Below the pieces are notes generated by a model that did not search any database, was not told the origin of the DNA, and was given only the letters and a program-made list of their open reading frames with translations. 64,000 nt of DNA, taken from contig NZ_FQVO01000003.1 of NCBI RefSeq assembly GCF_900129385.1, forward strand, positions 1-64,000. The letters run 5' to 3'. Shown piece after piece: positions 15,934 to 25,185 of the stretch (position 1 is the first letter of the stretch; every line of letters begins with the position of its first letter). The position numbers were made by a program, and so were the translations under genes. The stretch comes from Chryseobacterium takakiae (lineage in GTDB: Bacteria; Bacteroidota; Bacteroidia; Flavobacteriales; Weeksellaceae).

Positions 15934-16233
15934 TTAAGCATATTGTTTTAAAAGCCGGGTCAGTGTATTGACATCATGGACACCGCTTTCCTTCCAGAGC
16001 ATTTCTCCGTTTTTGAAGACTGCCAGCGTCGGTACACCGCGCACTCCGTACTGTGCTGCTAATGCAGGGTATTGGTCTACATCTACTTTGATGATTCTTG
16101 CGCTTTCGCCAACATTTTCTTTTACGGTATTGAGAACCGAAGACTGTACTTTGCAGGGTTGGCACCACGTTGCAAAAAAGTCGATTAAAACAGGTCTTTC
16201 AGAATTGATGATTTCCTGGAATTTTTGTGACAT
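15934..16233 (-). CDS. Thioredoxin
   Basis: 99 residues with the redox motif W-C-Q-P-C (C24, C27) after a DFFATW strand, and the conserved cis-Pro in RGVPTL. No signal peptide, so cytosolic. It is the last gene of a three-gene minus-strand cassette (persulfide dioxygenase, rhodanese lipoprotein, thioredoxin), where reduction of persulfides or of rhodanese is a likely function. The gap to the rhodanese gene is 29 nt. Confidence 0.92.
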   Translation of the reverse strand: MSQKFQEIINSERPVLIDFFATWCQPCKVQSSVLNTVKENVGESARIIKVDVDQYPALAAQYGVRGVPTLAVFKNGEMLWKESGVHDVNTLTRLLKQYA

Positions 16234-16262
16234 AGTTGGTTTATTTAAATTAAAATTCTGAA

Positions 16263-16625
16263 TTATTTTTCGTCCTGAATGGCTTTTACATTCTTCCAGG
16301 TTGTTCCGTCGTAAGCTTCAATACCTTTTTTCTTTAAAATTTCCATGGCCTGATCCGCCTGGATTCCCTTATTACAGAAAACAACTACTTTTTTTCCTTT
16401 CAGTGATTCCGTTTTTTCCGAAAGTTCAGCTAAAGGAATATTGACGGCATTTTTTGCCGTACCTTCTGCATACTGCTCCGGAATTCTTACATCAACAAGA
16501 ACTACATCCGCACTGTTCACTACTTCTTTGATATTTGTGTCAGGAAGTGTTGTTGATGAATGGATTTTGCATGAATTAAGCATCAGTACTAAAGCAATAA
16601 AAAGTCCGTAAAAAATTTTAGTCAT
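16263..16625 (-). CDS. Rhodanese-domain lipoprotein
   Basis: 120 residues. An N-terminal lipoprotein signal with lipobox LNSC puts it in the periplasm, anchored to a membrane. The rest is one rhodanese domain with the DVRIPEQY substrate-side motif and the active-site loop VVFCNKGIQA, whose Cys carries the persulfide sulfur. It starts 3 nt after the persulfide dioxygenase gene, so the two are co-transcribed. Role: periplasmic sulfur transfer. Confidence 0.9.
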   Translation of the reverse strand: MTKIFYGLFIALVLMLNSCKIHSSTTLPDTNIKEVVNSADVVLVDVRIPEQYAEGTAKNAVNIPLAELSEKTESLKGKKVVVFCNKGIQADQAMEILKKKGIEAYDGTTWKNVKAIQDEK

Positions 16626-16628
16626 TAT

Positions 16629-18038
16629 TTATATTGTTTTAGACTGGCAGACAAAATCAGAAGTAGGGAGTTTTCCTGTTTTTTTAATTCCGTTAAAACC
16701 GCCTTCTACTTCAGTAAAGTTTCTGATTCCGTGGGAATTAAGGATGCTTGCGGCGATCATGCTTCGGTATCCTCCCGCGCAATGCAGGAAAAAATGCTCT
16801 GAATCATCAATGGTATTTACCCATTCGCTGATTTCATCCAAAGGTCTGTTGTAAGCGTTGTCAATATGTTCTGCAGAATATTCCGAAATTTTACGGACGT
16901 CGATCACTTTAGAGGTTTTATCAAACTGCTCTGCAAATTCTTCAGGAGAAATTCTTTTTATTTCGTCGGTTTCTTTACCGCCGTTTTTCCATGCCCCGAA
17001 ACCTCCTTTCAGATATCCAACCACATGGTCAAATCCTACTCTGCTTAATCGGGTAATGGTTTCTTCTTCAGTACCTTCGTCTGTTACCAGCAATAAAGGA
17101 TGCTTTACATCAACGATCAATGCTCCCACCCATGGTGCAAAATCTCCTTTCAAACCGATGTTAATGGAATTAGGAATAAATCCTTTATGAAATTCTGCGG
17201 GACTTCTCGTATCTAAAATCAACGCACCGGTATCTTCGGCGTAAGCTTCGAAATCTTCTGCGGAAATTGCGGTAAGCCCTTTATCCATCACCACGTCGAG
17301 GCTTTCGTAACCGCCTTTATTCATGGCAACATTCATCCCGAAATATTTAGGAGGCGCTGTGAGTCCGTCCAGCACTTCTTTTACGAAAGATTCCTTATCC
17401 GGCTGATTCAGCGCATAATTTGTTTTTTTCTGATTTCCTAATAGATCAACGGTTTCTTTCTGCATATTTTTTCCACAGGCAGAACCTGCTCCGTGTGCCG
17501 GATACACGGTAATGCTGTCGTCAAGCGGCATGATCTTCGTTTGTAGGCTGTCATATAAAATTCCTGCAAGATCTTCCTGAGTAAGGTTGGTTGCTTTTTG
17601 GGCGAGATCCGGTCTTCCGACATCTCCCAAAAATAAAGTGTCTCCGGTGAAAATAGCAGTTTCAACCCCGTTTTCGTCAATAAGAAGATAAGTTGTGCTT
17701 TCCATCGTATGACCCGGTGTGTGAAGCACTTTTATTTTTACTTTTCCAATCTCAAAAATCTGATGGTCTTCCGCAATAATAGCGTCGAATTCCGGTTGTG
17801 CAGTAGGCCCGTAAATGATAGGGGCGCCTGTTTTTTTACTCAGGTCCAGGTGGCCCGAAACAAAATCTGCGTGGAAATGCGTTTCAAAAATATATTTTAG
17901 CGTTACATTGTCTTTTTCCAGGCGATCAAGATAAGGCTTTACTTCTCTTAGAGGATCAATAATTGCTGCCTCGTTTTCGGATACGATATAATAGGCACCC
18001 TGAGCCAGACATCCGGTATATATTTGTTCGACTTTCAT
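16629..18038 (-). CDS. Persulfide dioxygenase-rhodanese fusion (CstB-like)
   Basis: 469 residues. Residues 1-245 are a metallo-beta-lactamase fold of the ETHE1 group, with HFHAD at 54-58 and downstream HTPGHT, GDTLFLGDVGRPD and YPAHGAG metal-binding motifs. Residues about 255-355 are a rhodanese domain without an active-site Cys (LLLVTDEGTEEE where the loop should be). Residues about 365-465 are a second rhodanese with an intact loop HCAGGYRS. This order, dioxygenase, pseudo-rhodanese, rhodanese, matches CstB, which oxidises persulfides to thiosulfate. First gene of the sulfide-handling cassette. Confidence 0.88.
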   Translation of the reverse strand: MKVEQIYTGCLAQGAYYIVSENEAAIIDPLREVKPYLDRLEKDNVTLKYIFETHFHADFVSGHLDLSKKTGAPIIYGPTAQPEFDAIIAEDHQIFEIGKVKIKVLHTPGHTMESTTYLLIDENGVETAIFTGDTLFLGDVGRPDLAQKATNLTQEDLAGILYDSLQTKIMPLDDSITVYPAHGAGSACGKNMQKETVDLLGNQKKTNYALNQPDKESFVKEVLDGLTAPPKYFGMNVAMNKGGYESLDVVMDKGLTAISAEDFEAYAEDTGALILDTRSPAEFHKGFIPNSINIGLKGDFAPWVGALIVDVKHPLLLVTDEGTEEETITRLSRVGFDHVVGYLKGGFGAWKNGGKETDEIKRISPEEFAEQFDKTSKVIDVRKISEYSAEHIDNAYNRPLDEISEWVNTIDDSEHFFLHCAGGYRSMIAASILNSHGIRNFTEVEGGFNGIKKTGKLPTSDFVCQSKTI

Positions 18039-18211
18039 TATGTGGTGTAACTGTTTTAAGTTTTTTTTAATATCTGCAAAAATCGTGTTTATTTTCTGAA
18101 AAAAAGCAAAATAAAAAAATCTATGACAATAGAATAAATCTATAAAGTTCGGACCCTCTCATAATGCGGCAATTATCATACTTATCCATGATTTTGTGGT
18201 ACTAAGTTAGG

Positions 18212-18219
18212 TATATTTG
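18212..18219 (+). promoter_or_regulatory. -7 box upstream of the HerA-like gene
   Basis: TATATTTG, 85 nt before the chosen ATG at 18304. The nearest TTG upstream gives a 15-nt spacer, shorter than usual. It lies just before and over an alternative upstream frame start, which argues for the later ATG. Confidence 0.5.
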
Positions 18220-18303
18220 TTAATATGTGAGGCTGAAATTAATCATGATAAAAACTTAACCACTTCATATTTTAAAAAAAATTATATTTATGTAAAAAAT
18301 CAA

Positions 18304-19830
18304 ATGGCAGACAAAATACAATTTATTGAACAACTTAATGCGAAGTATGCTTCAAAGGGCGAATGTATTATTTTAGGCAAAGGCATGCTGGACGGAGAAG
18401 TTATTCCCGAAGTAAATGTTACGGTTCCTTTAAAGACTATTAACCGCCACGGACTGATCGCCGGAGCTACGGGAACCGGGAAAACCAAAACCCTGCAGGT
18501 ATTTGCGGAACAGCTTTCCCACAAAGGAATCCCTTCTCTTGTATTAGATATTAAAGGGGATTTCTCCGGAATTGCAGAGGCGGGCAAAGAAAATCCGGCA
18601 ATTGAGGAGCGTTACGCCAAAACACAGCTTCCGTATAATCCGCAGGCTTTCCCGGTGGAATTAATGACCATTTCCGGAGAACGAGGCGTGAAATTACGGG
18701 CAACGGTGACGGAGTTCGGGCCGGTTCTGCTAAGCAAAATCTTACAGCTGAACGAAACCCAGCAAAGCATCATGTCTATTATTTTCAAATATTGTGATGA
18801 TAAAGGACTGCCTTTGATTGATTTGAATGATCTAAAAAAAGTCCTCCAGTACGTCACGGAAAATCCTCAGGGCAAAGCGGAACTTTCGGCAGATTACGGC
18901 TCAATAGCTTCTTCTTCGTTAGGTGCAATTCTGAGGTCTATTGTAGCGCTGGAACAACAGGGAGCATCTGAATTTTTTGGAGAATTAAGTTTTGATGTAC
19001 ATGATTTGCTGCAAACCAGAGACGGAAAAGGCGTGGTTAATATTTTAAGGGTAGCGGATATTCAGAGCAAGCCTCAATTGTTTTCTACTTTTATGCTTTC
19101 ATTATTCGCTGAGATTTATATGACGTTTCCTGAAGAAGGCGATAGCGGCAAACCGAAACTGGTATTGTTTATAGATGAGGCGCATCTTATTTTCGATGAA
19201 TCTTCCAAAGCTCTGGTTTCCCAAATCGAAACAATGGTAAAACTGATCCGTTCCAAAGGGGTAGGAATTTATTTTATCACGCAGATACCCGGAGATGTCC
19301 CGGAGGCCGTGCTCTCTCAATTAGGTTTAAAAATTCAGCATGCGCTGCGAGGTTTTACCGCAAAAGATAAAAAAGAAATTACAAAGGCGGTAGAAAATTA
19401 TCCGACTACAGAACTTTATGATGCTCCTGCTTTAATCCAGAATCTGGGAATAGGTGAGGCTTTTGTAACGGCACTGGACGAAAAAGGAATTCCTACGCCT
19501 TTGGTGCATACCTATTTGATTTCTCCTGAATCCAGAATGGATGTTCTCAACGATGCGGAAATTTCCGAACTGACTGGCAAATCTGCTTTAGTCGCTAAAT
19601 ATGAGAAAGTTGTGGATCGTGATTCGGCATATGAAATGCTGGTAAGAAGAATGGAACAGGCTGCGGCGGAAGCGCCTGCAAATCAAAAAACAAAACCCGT
19701 AAAAGAAGAGCCGGGAATGTTTGAGCAGATTCTGCAGAGTAAAGCAGCGCGTACCTTCACCGGAACACTGATGCGGGAAGGGGCAAAAGCCGTCTTAGGG
19801 ATGCTGGGACTTGGCGGCAGGAGAAGATAA
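18304..19830 (+). CDS. HerA/FtsK-like ATPase of the YjgR (DUF853) family
   Basis: 508 residues from ATG 18304. The frame is open for 29 more codons upstream, but they overlap the promoter box and do not look conserved. Walker A GATGTGKT at 54-61, Walker B LVLFIDEAHLIFDE near 282-295, and a final Gly/Arg-rich tail. The family, found as YjgR in E. coli, contains HerA-type hexameric motor ATPases whose physiological role is poorly known. No NurA nuclease partner is adjacent, so this is not the archaeal-type end-resection pair. A DnaQ-type exonuclease gene follows 179 nt downstream, but a functional link is not shown. Confidence 0.85.
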   Translation: MADKIQFIEQLNAKYASKGECIILGKGMLDGEVIPEVNVTVPLKTINRHGLIAGATGTGKTKTLQVFAEQLSHKGIPSLVLDIKGDFSGIAEAGKENPAIEERYAKTQLPYNPQAFPVELMTISGERGVKLRATVTEFGPVLLSKILQLNETQQSIMSIIFKYCDDKGLPLIDLNDLKKVLQYVTENPQGKAELSADYGSIASSSLGAILRSIVALEQQGASEFFGELSFDVHDLLQTRDGKGVVNILRVADIQSKPQLFSTFMLSLFAEIYMTFPEEGDSGKPKLVLFIDEAHLIFDESSKALVSQIETMVKLIRSKGVGIYFITQIPGDVPEAVLSQLGLKIQHALRGFTAKDKKEITKAVENYPTTELYDAPALIQNLGIGEAFVTALDEKGIPTPLVHTYLISPESRMDVLNDAEISELTGKSALVAKYEKVVDRDSAYEMLVRRMEQAAAEAPANQKTKPVKEEPGMFEQILQSKAARTFTGTLMREGAKAVLGMLGLGGRRR

Positions 19831-20009
19831 TCAATGTTTTTTATAATATTATGGTTGGGTATTCATGGATAATTTTGGTAAGATTGATAGAATTTTTCCT
19901 ATTTTAGCAGGATTGTCTTAATGAAGATATGGCATGCGTTATGTTATTTAAGATAAGTACAGTCTGTACACGTTATAATTTAATCTAAAAGAAGTTGTAT
20001 AAAGTTTAA

Positions 20010-21233
20010 ATGTATTCAATTATTGATATAGAAAGCAATGGTGCAGGTTACAGGAAAGAATGCATTATAGATATTGCTATTTACAGGTACGACGGGCAGA
20101 AAATTATCGACCAGTTCATCTCGCTTGTAAATCCTGAAAGTGATATCACGCCTTTTGTGCAGAAACTCACCAATATTACCCCAAAGATGGTAAAAACAGC
20201 TCCGAAATTCCACGAAATTGCGCGCAGAATTGTGGAAATTACGGCCAATACTACTTTGGTGGGACACAATATCGATTTTGATTACAGAATGCTTCGCCAG
20301 TCATTTCAAAGATTAGGTTATGATTTTAAAATCAATACTTTAGATACTATTCCGCTGGCTAAAAAACTCATTCCGGATGAGGTGAGCTATTCACTTGGGA
20401 AGCTGGTAAAATCTCTTGGGATTCCTCTTACGAACCACCACAGAGCGGATGGAGATGCCCGTGCAACGCTTGAGCTTTTTAAGCTGTTGATTTCAAAAGA
20501 TACCGAAAATGAAATTATTCAGAAACAGCATGAAGAATCCAATGCAAAAACCTATATCAATAAGATAAAGATTCTTACCCAGGATCTCCCGAACGAAAAA
20601 GGCTTCGTTTATTTCCAGAATAAGGAAGGGGAAATTATCTTTTCAGATCATGTACAGGATATCAATAAGTTTTCGAAAAAGGTTTTCAACTCCAAATCCA
20701 AAAGATGGGAAGAAATTCAGAAAGCGGTTGAACAGATCAATTATGAACTCACCGGAACCGATATTATTGCCAAACTGATCCTGAACTCAAAAGGCATCAG
20801 AAAGAAGGAGATATTGCCTTTCGGACTTTATCACAGAAATCAAAAATACCTGGTTGAAAAAAATAAACTGAACAAAGCAGAAAAGCCGATCCTGAAATTC
20901 AGGTCATTTACCCAGGGTTCAAAGGCTGTTGAGTTTATCAGTAAGCTGGAAGAATATGCAGATGTTGAGTTTTTTAAAAAGAAAATTGAATTTAAAAAAA
21001 GAAATGAGCTTTGGCTCGGACAAGGAAGGAAGCTCGGAGAAAAACTTTTCCTTATTGTAGAAAACGGGAAGGTGGTTTCGTATGGGTTCTACGAGCTTTT
21101 TACCCAAATACAGACACTGAGTAAAATTTCCAAATTAAAAATCGATTTGCAATACCAGTCCGGAGATTTGGTGAATGAGCTTCAGCTTGCCCTTCTTCGG
21201 GGTGATTTTGAAACACTGCCATTGCCTAAGTAA
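20010..21233 (+). CDS. DnaQ-type 3'-5' exonuclease fused to a GIY-YIG-like domain
   Basis: 407 residues. Residues 1-170 are a DEDDh exonuclease: D6 and E8 in IIDIES, the second Asp in GHNIDFDY, and the final His and Asp in HHRADGDA. Residues about 190-275 resemble a UvrC/Cho GIY-YIG nuclease module (LPNEKGFVYFQNKEGEIIFSD...INKFSKKVF), but the YIG part reads IIFSD and catalytic residues look eroded. The exonuclease plus UvrC-N-like fusion is known in many Bacteroidota and some Proteobacteria/Actinobacteria (PolC-like/Cho-type). Expected role: nucleotide excision or DNA-end processing. It has a short intergenic gap from the HerA-like gene and no clear promoter of its own. Confidence 0.85.
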   Translation: MYSIIDIESNGAGYRKECIIDIAIYRYDGQKIIDQFISLVNPESDITPFVQKLTNITPKMVKTAPKFHEIARRIVEITANTTLVGHNIDFDYRMLRQSFQRLGYDFKINTLDTIPLAKKLIPDEVSYSLGKLVKSLGIPLTNHHRADGDARATLELFKLLISKDTENEIIQKQHEESNAKTYINKIKILTQDLPNEKGFVYFQNKEGEIIFSDHVQDINKFSKKVFNSKSKRWEEIQKAVEQINYELTGTDIIAKLILNSKGIRKKEILPFGLYHRNQKYLVEKNKLNKAEKPILKFRSFTQGSKAVEFISKLEEYADVEFFKKKIEFKKRNELWLGQGRKLGEKLFLIVENGKVVSYGFYELFTQIQTLSKISKLKIDLQYQSGDLVNELQLALLRGDFETLPLPK

Positions 21234-21467
21234 CTGATTTTTACTAATCAAGATATTTGGTGCTATTCCTAAAAAGTAGCCAACCCTCTTTTATCCTGAT
21301 AGAGCAGGTTTCAGACGTATGGTTAATTTCTGTTGTCCGATTTTCAAACTGTTATAAAGGTAAAAAATGCTTTTTTATGAGGTTTTAAAAGTTTTTTATT
21401 CTTTTAGATCCGAAATAAAAGAATAATCTTCCATGTAATTGATTTTAAATGATAAAGAATTTCTTCT

Positions 21468-21475
21468 TACCTTTG
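21468..21475 (+). promoter_or_regulatory. -7 box of the lysA promoter
   Basis: TACCTTTG, 41 nt before the lysA start. No TTG at 16-20 nt upstream. Confidence 0.55.
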
Positions 21476-21516
21476 TGCTTTAATAATAAACACAAATACG
21501 TTTACTTAATTTAATT

Positions 21517-22716
21517 ATGAATCCAAAAGAATTACTGAAGATTGCCAATGAGTTTGGTACACCGGTGTACGTTTACGATGCTGAATCGATTAAAACCCAA
21601 TACGAAAAACTTACATCATCTTTTCTTAAACACACAAAGTTCTTCTATGCTGCGAAGGCGTTGACTAATATCAATATCCTGAAGTATGTCAAGAACCTGG
21701 GTGCTTCTTTGGATTGCGTATCGATTAATGAAGTGAAGCTGGGCCTAAAGGCCGGATTTACCAAAGAAAAAATATTATTCACGCCGAATTGTGTGGATCT
21801 TGCAGAAATTGAAGAAGCCATGACTTTCGGGGTGCATATTAATATCGATAACATCTCCATTCTTGAGCAGTTTGGAAATAAATATGGCAATACCTATCCG
21901 ATTTTAGTAAGAATCAACCCGCATATTTTTGCGGGAGGAAACTATAAAATTTCAACAGGACATATCGACAGCAAGTTCGGGATTTCCATTCACCAGGTTC
22001 GCCACATCGAAAGGGTAATGAAATCTACCAATCTGAATGTGGAAGGCCTTCACATGCATACGGGAAGCGAGATCAAAGATCCGGATGTTTTCCTGCAGGC
22101 TTTGGAGATCATGCTTGAATTGTCTGAACATTTCCCGAATCTGAAATACCTGGATATGGGAAGCGGCTTCAAAATTCCATATCAGGATACCGAAGAAGAA
22201 ACGGATGTAAAAACACTGGGCAAAAAAGTAGAAAAAGTAATTGCCGAATTCTCAAAATCCACAGGGAAAAAGTTTGAGCTTTGGTTTGAACCAGGAAAAT
22301 TTTTAGTGGGGAAGAGCGGTTATCTTTTGGTGAAAGCGAATGTCATCAAGCAGACGACGGCAACGGTTTTTGTGGGAGTGAATTCCGGTTTTAACCACCT
22401 GATTCGTCCGATGTTCTATGATTCGTATCATGTTATTGAAAATTTATCCAATCCAAAAGGTGCGGAAAGAATTTATACCGTAGTGGGAAATATCTGTGAA
22501 ACCGATACTTTTGCCTGGGACAGAAAACTAAATGAAGTGCGAGAAGGTGATATTCTGGCATTCCACAATGCAGGAGCTTACGGTTTTGAAATGAGTTCTA
22601 ATTTTAATTCAAGACTAAAACCTGCTGAAGTATTATTCTTAGACGGAAAAGCACACCTCATCAGAAAAAGGGATGAATTTGAAGATCTTCTGAAAAATCA
22701 GATTGAAGTAATTTAA
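21517..22716 (+). CDS. lysA: Diaminopimelate decarboxylase
   Basis: 399 residues. The alanine-racemase-like barrel carries the PLP lysine K47 in FYAAKALTN, the HMHTGSE phosphate-side motif, GSGF (DMGSGFKIP), EPGK and the C-terminal catalytic cysteine in GNICETDTF, all diagnostic of LysA. It converts meso-diaminopimelate to lysine, the last step of lysine synthesis, in the cytosol. Monocistronic, with a promoter box upstream and a strong terminator downstream. Confidence 0.95.
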   Translation: MNPKELLKIANEFGTPVYVYDAESIKTQYEKLTSSFLKHTKFFYAAKALTNINILKYVKNLGASLDCVSINEVKLGLKAGFTKEKILFTPNCVDLAEIEEAMTFGVHINIDNISILEQFGNKYGNTYPILVRINPHIFAGGNYKISTGHIDSKFGISIHQVRHIERVMKSTNLNVEGLHMHTGSEIKDPDVFLQALEIMLELSEHFPNLKYLDMGSGFKIPYQDTEEETDVKTLGKKVEKVIAEFSKSTGKKFELWFEPGKFLVGKSGYLLVKANVIKQTTATVFVGVNSGFNHLIRPMFYDSYHVIENLSNPKGAERIYTVVGNICETDTFAWDRKLNEVREGDILAFHNAGAYGFEMSSNFNSRLKPAEVLFLDGKAHLIRKRDEFEDLLKNQIEVI

Positions 22717-22726
22717 TAATAACAAG

Positions 22727-22752
22727 GCTCCGCATTTTTTGCGGAGTTTTTT
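22727..22752 (+). terminator. Terminator of lysA
   Basis: CTCCGC (22728-22733) pairs with GCGGAG (22741-22746) around a 7-nt loop and is followed by six T. Confidence 0.9.
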
Positions 22753-22784
22753 ATTTTCAATTTTTATTTTGAATCTGATAATCT

Positions 22785-22792
22785 TACATTTG
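22785..22792 (+). promoter_or_regulatory. -7 box of the poxB promoter
   Basis: TACATTTG, 78 nt before the start codon and just downstream of the lysA terminator. No TTG at canonical distance. Confidence 0.5.
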
Positions 22793-22869
22793 TTAATGGC
22801 ATAATCTTTACAACATTAAGTTGACCAATTCCATAGTCACATTAAAAATAACACCAAAAAATATTAGTT

Positions 22870-24603
22870 ATGGCCAAAAACATAGCAGAGCAGATTGTAG
22901 AAATGCTCGAAAACGCCAATGTTAAAAGAATTTACGCCGTTACCGGAGACAGTCTCAATCACTTAAATATCGCTGTTAAAAAAAGCAGTATCGAATGGAT
23001 TCATGTAAGGCATGAAGAAGCCGGCGCATATGCCGCTGCCGCAGAAGCTGAACTGGACGGTTTTGCTGTATGTGCAGGAAGTTGTGGCCCGGGACATGTG
23101 CATCTCATCAACGGAGTGTATGAAGCCCATCGTTCCCATGTTCCAATGCTGGTTATTGCCTCCACAATTCCAAGTAATGAAATGGGAATGGATTATTTTC
23201 AGGAAACCAATACCATCAAACTTTTTGACGATTGCAGCCATTACAATCAGATGATTACAAGACCGGAGCAGGTGCAGAGAACGGTGCAGACTGCCATTCA
23301 GCATGCCGTTTCTAAAAAGGGAGTGGCGGTGATCGGTCTTCCGGGCGATGTCTCTGAACTGGATGCGGAAGAAGCGACCACATCAAACAAAATTTTTAAA
23401 ACAAATCCGGTGATACGTCCGTCTGATGAAGAATTAAACCAATTGGCCGGGCTGATCAACGAAAGTAAAAAAGTCACAATCTATTGTGGAATTGGCGCAG
23501 AAAATGCCAATCCGGAAGTGGTAGAATTATCAAAACATCTGAAAGCACCGGTGGGATATTCTTTTCGGGGCAAAATGGCGATTCAGCCTAATAACCCAAA
23601 TGAGGTAGGACTTACCGGGCTTTTAGGATTGCCTTCTGCCTATCATGCCATGCATGAAGCGGATCTCTTACTTCTTTTAGGCACCGATTTCCCCTATGAG
23701 AAATTCATGCCTGTTAAAAATAAAATTGTTCAGATTGATGAAAGTCCGGAACGATTGGGAAGAAGAGCAAAGCTGGAATTGGGACTTACAGGTGATGTGA
23801 AAGAAACCATTAAGGCATTACTTCCGTTACTAAAAGAAAAAACAGATACGGATTTCCTTAAACAGCAATTGGAATTTTATGATAAGGTGAAAGAAAATCA
23901 GTTGACTTATGTAAAAGATCCCGGAACGGAAAATGGTATTCAACCCGAATTTGTAACCTATACTTTAGATAAATTAGCAAAAAAAGATACAGTTTTTACG
24001 GTAGATACGGGAATGTGCTGCGTCTGGGGAGCAAGATATATTACCGGAACCGGGCAGAGAAAAATGCTGGGCTCCTTTAATCACGGTTCTATGGCGAATG
24101 CCATGCCGATGGCAATTGGTGCCTCCCTGGCTTATCCCGGAAGACAGGTCATTGCGATGTGTGGCGATGGCGGGCTTTCGATGCTTTTGGGAGATATGGC
24201 AACCATCTTTCAGTATAAACTTCCCATAAAACTTATTGTTTTTAACAACAGATCGTTGGGAATGGTAAAACTGGAAATGGAAGTGGGAGGCATGCCTGAT
24301 AATGAAACGGATATGGTAAACCCGGATTTTGCAATGATTGCCCATGCTATGGGATATCCCGGAAAAAATGTTCATAAACCCGAAGACGTAGAAACAGCTA
24401 TTAAAGAATGTCTCGATTACAATGGGCCTTATCTACTGAATATTTTTACCAATCCTAACGCTTTAGCTTTACCTCCAAAGATTGAATTTGACCAGGTTCT
24501 CGGAATGACGAAATCAATGGCTCAGCTGATGCTCGGCGGAAAAATGGAAGAAGCGCTGGATACCGTGAAAAGTAATTTTAAGCACATTAAAGATATTTTG
24601 TAA
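22870..24603 (+). CDS. poxB: Thiamine-diphosphate-dependent pyruvate dehydrogenase (quinone/oxidase type)
   Basis: 577 residues in three domains. The N-terminal pyrimidine-binding domain has the catalytic Glu in VRHEEAGAYAAAAEAE. A central FAD/nucleotide domain follows (about 190-335). The C-terminal diphosphate-binding domain has the GDGG...NN motif (MCGDGGLSMLLGDMA, ending in FNNRSLG). Similarity to PoxB is strong throughout: it decarboxylates pyruvate to acetate and CO2 with electrons to quinone. The C-terminus ends in an amphipathic-looking segment, as in the membrane-activated E. coli enzyme, but this is not decisive. A pyruvate oxidase using oxygen is the alternative. Followed by a strong terminator. 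Confidence 0.88.
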   Translation: MAKNIAEQIVEMLENANVKRIYAVTGDSLNHLNIAVKKSSIEWIHVRHEEAGAYAAAAEAELDGFAVCAGSCGPGHVHLINGVYEAHRSHVPMLVIASTIPSNEMGMDYFQETNTIKLFDDCSHYNQMITRPEQVQRTVQTAIQHAVSKKGVAVIGLPGDVSELDAEEATTSNKIFKTNPVIRPSDEELNQLAGLINESKKVTIYCGIGAENANPEVVELSKHLKAPVGYSFRGKMAIQPNNPNEVGLTGLLGLPSAYHAMHEADLLLLLGTDFPYEKFMPVKNKIVQIDESPERLGRRAKLELGLTGDVKETIKALLPLLKEKTDTDFLKQQLEFYDKVKENQLTYVKDPGTENGIQPEFVTYTLDKLAKKDTVFTVDTGMCCVWGARYITGTGQRKMLGSFNHGSMANAMPMAIGASLAYPGRQVIAMCGDGGLSMLLGDMATIFQYKLPIKLIVFNNRSLGMVKLEMEVGGMPDNETDMVNPDFAMIAHAMGYPGKNVHKPEDVETAIKECLDYNGPYLLNIFTNPNALALPPKIEFDQVLGMTKSMAQLMLGGKMEEALDTVKSNFKHIKDIL

Positions 24604-24609
24604 AGAAGC

Positions 24610-24636
24610 AGCTTCATACTTTGTATGGAGCTTTTT
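24610..24636 (+). terminator. Terminator of poxB
   Basis: 10-bp stem (24610-24619 with 24623-24632, one T-G pair) with loop TTT and a T-rich tail, immediately after the stop codon. Confidence 0.85.
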
Positions 24637-24686
24637 CTTTAAGCAGGATAAATAGTATCTTTGTTATATTAAATTGTAAATATCCT

Positions 24687-25172
24687 ATGAAAACTATTTT
24701 GTTTTTATCAGCACTTCTAACGTCTGGCTTTGTATCTGCTCAGTTTGATGTAGAAGACAGGGACGATGATTTTATTACGGAAAATAACAGGAGCATTTTA
24801 AAAATAGAAATTAAAGAACCATTGCTGCAGGTGGCCGTAAAAAATTGTAATGACTTCAAAGCTGCTTCTTTTGAAGGAGGAATTCCTGCCTATAAAGAAA
24901 TCCTCAGAAAATACATGTATGTCTATCTCAATACCGATTTTTATGTTCTGAACGGAGAGTTTACATTTACCATTACGGTAGACCAAAATGGGAAAGTTAC
25001 CGATATTGAAGGATCTCCTAAAGTTGCCAACAGCCGTGTATTCTTTGATGATATGAAATATATTGTAAGAAGAATTAAAAAAAGCTGGATTCCTGCAACC
25101 TGCAATGGAAAGCCGGTAACATCGCAAATCAAAATTAAAATGAATTTATCTACCATCGCAACAGATGTGTAA
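24687..25172 (+). CDS. Secreted hypothetical protein with TonB-C-like fold
   Basis: 161 residues from ATG 24687; the open frame reaches back across the poxB terminator, so the later start before the signal peptide (MKTILFLSALLTSGFVSAQ) is preferred. The mature part includes FTFTITVDQNGKVTDIEG, then WIPATCNGKPVTSQIKIKMNL, the strand-turn pattern of TonB C-terminal-like domains common in Bacteroidota periplasmic proteins. It lacks the membrane helix and Pro-rich region of a real TonB. It is followed by a similar secreted gene 13 nt downstream. Confidence 0.7.
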   Translation: MKTILFLSALLTSGFVSAQFDVEDRDDDFITENNRSILKIEIKEPLLQVAVKNCNDFKAASFEGGIPAYKEILRKYMYVYLNTDFYVLNGEFTFTITVDQNGKVTDIEGSPKVANSRVFFDDMKYIVRRIKKSWIPATCNGKPVTSQIKIKMNLSTIATDV

Positions 25173-25185
25173 CTCAACTTTAACC

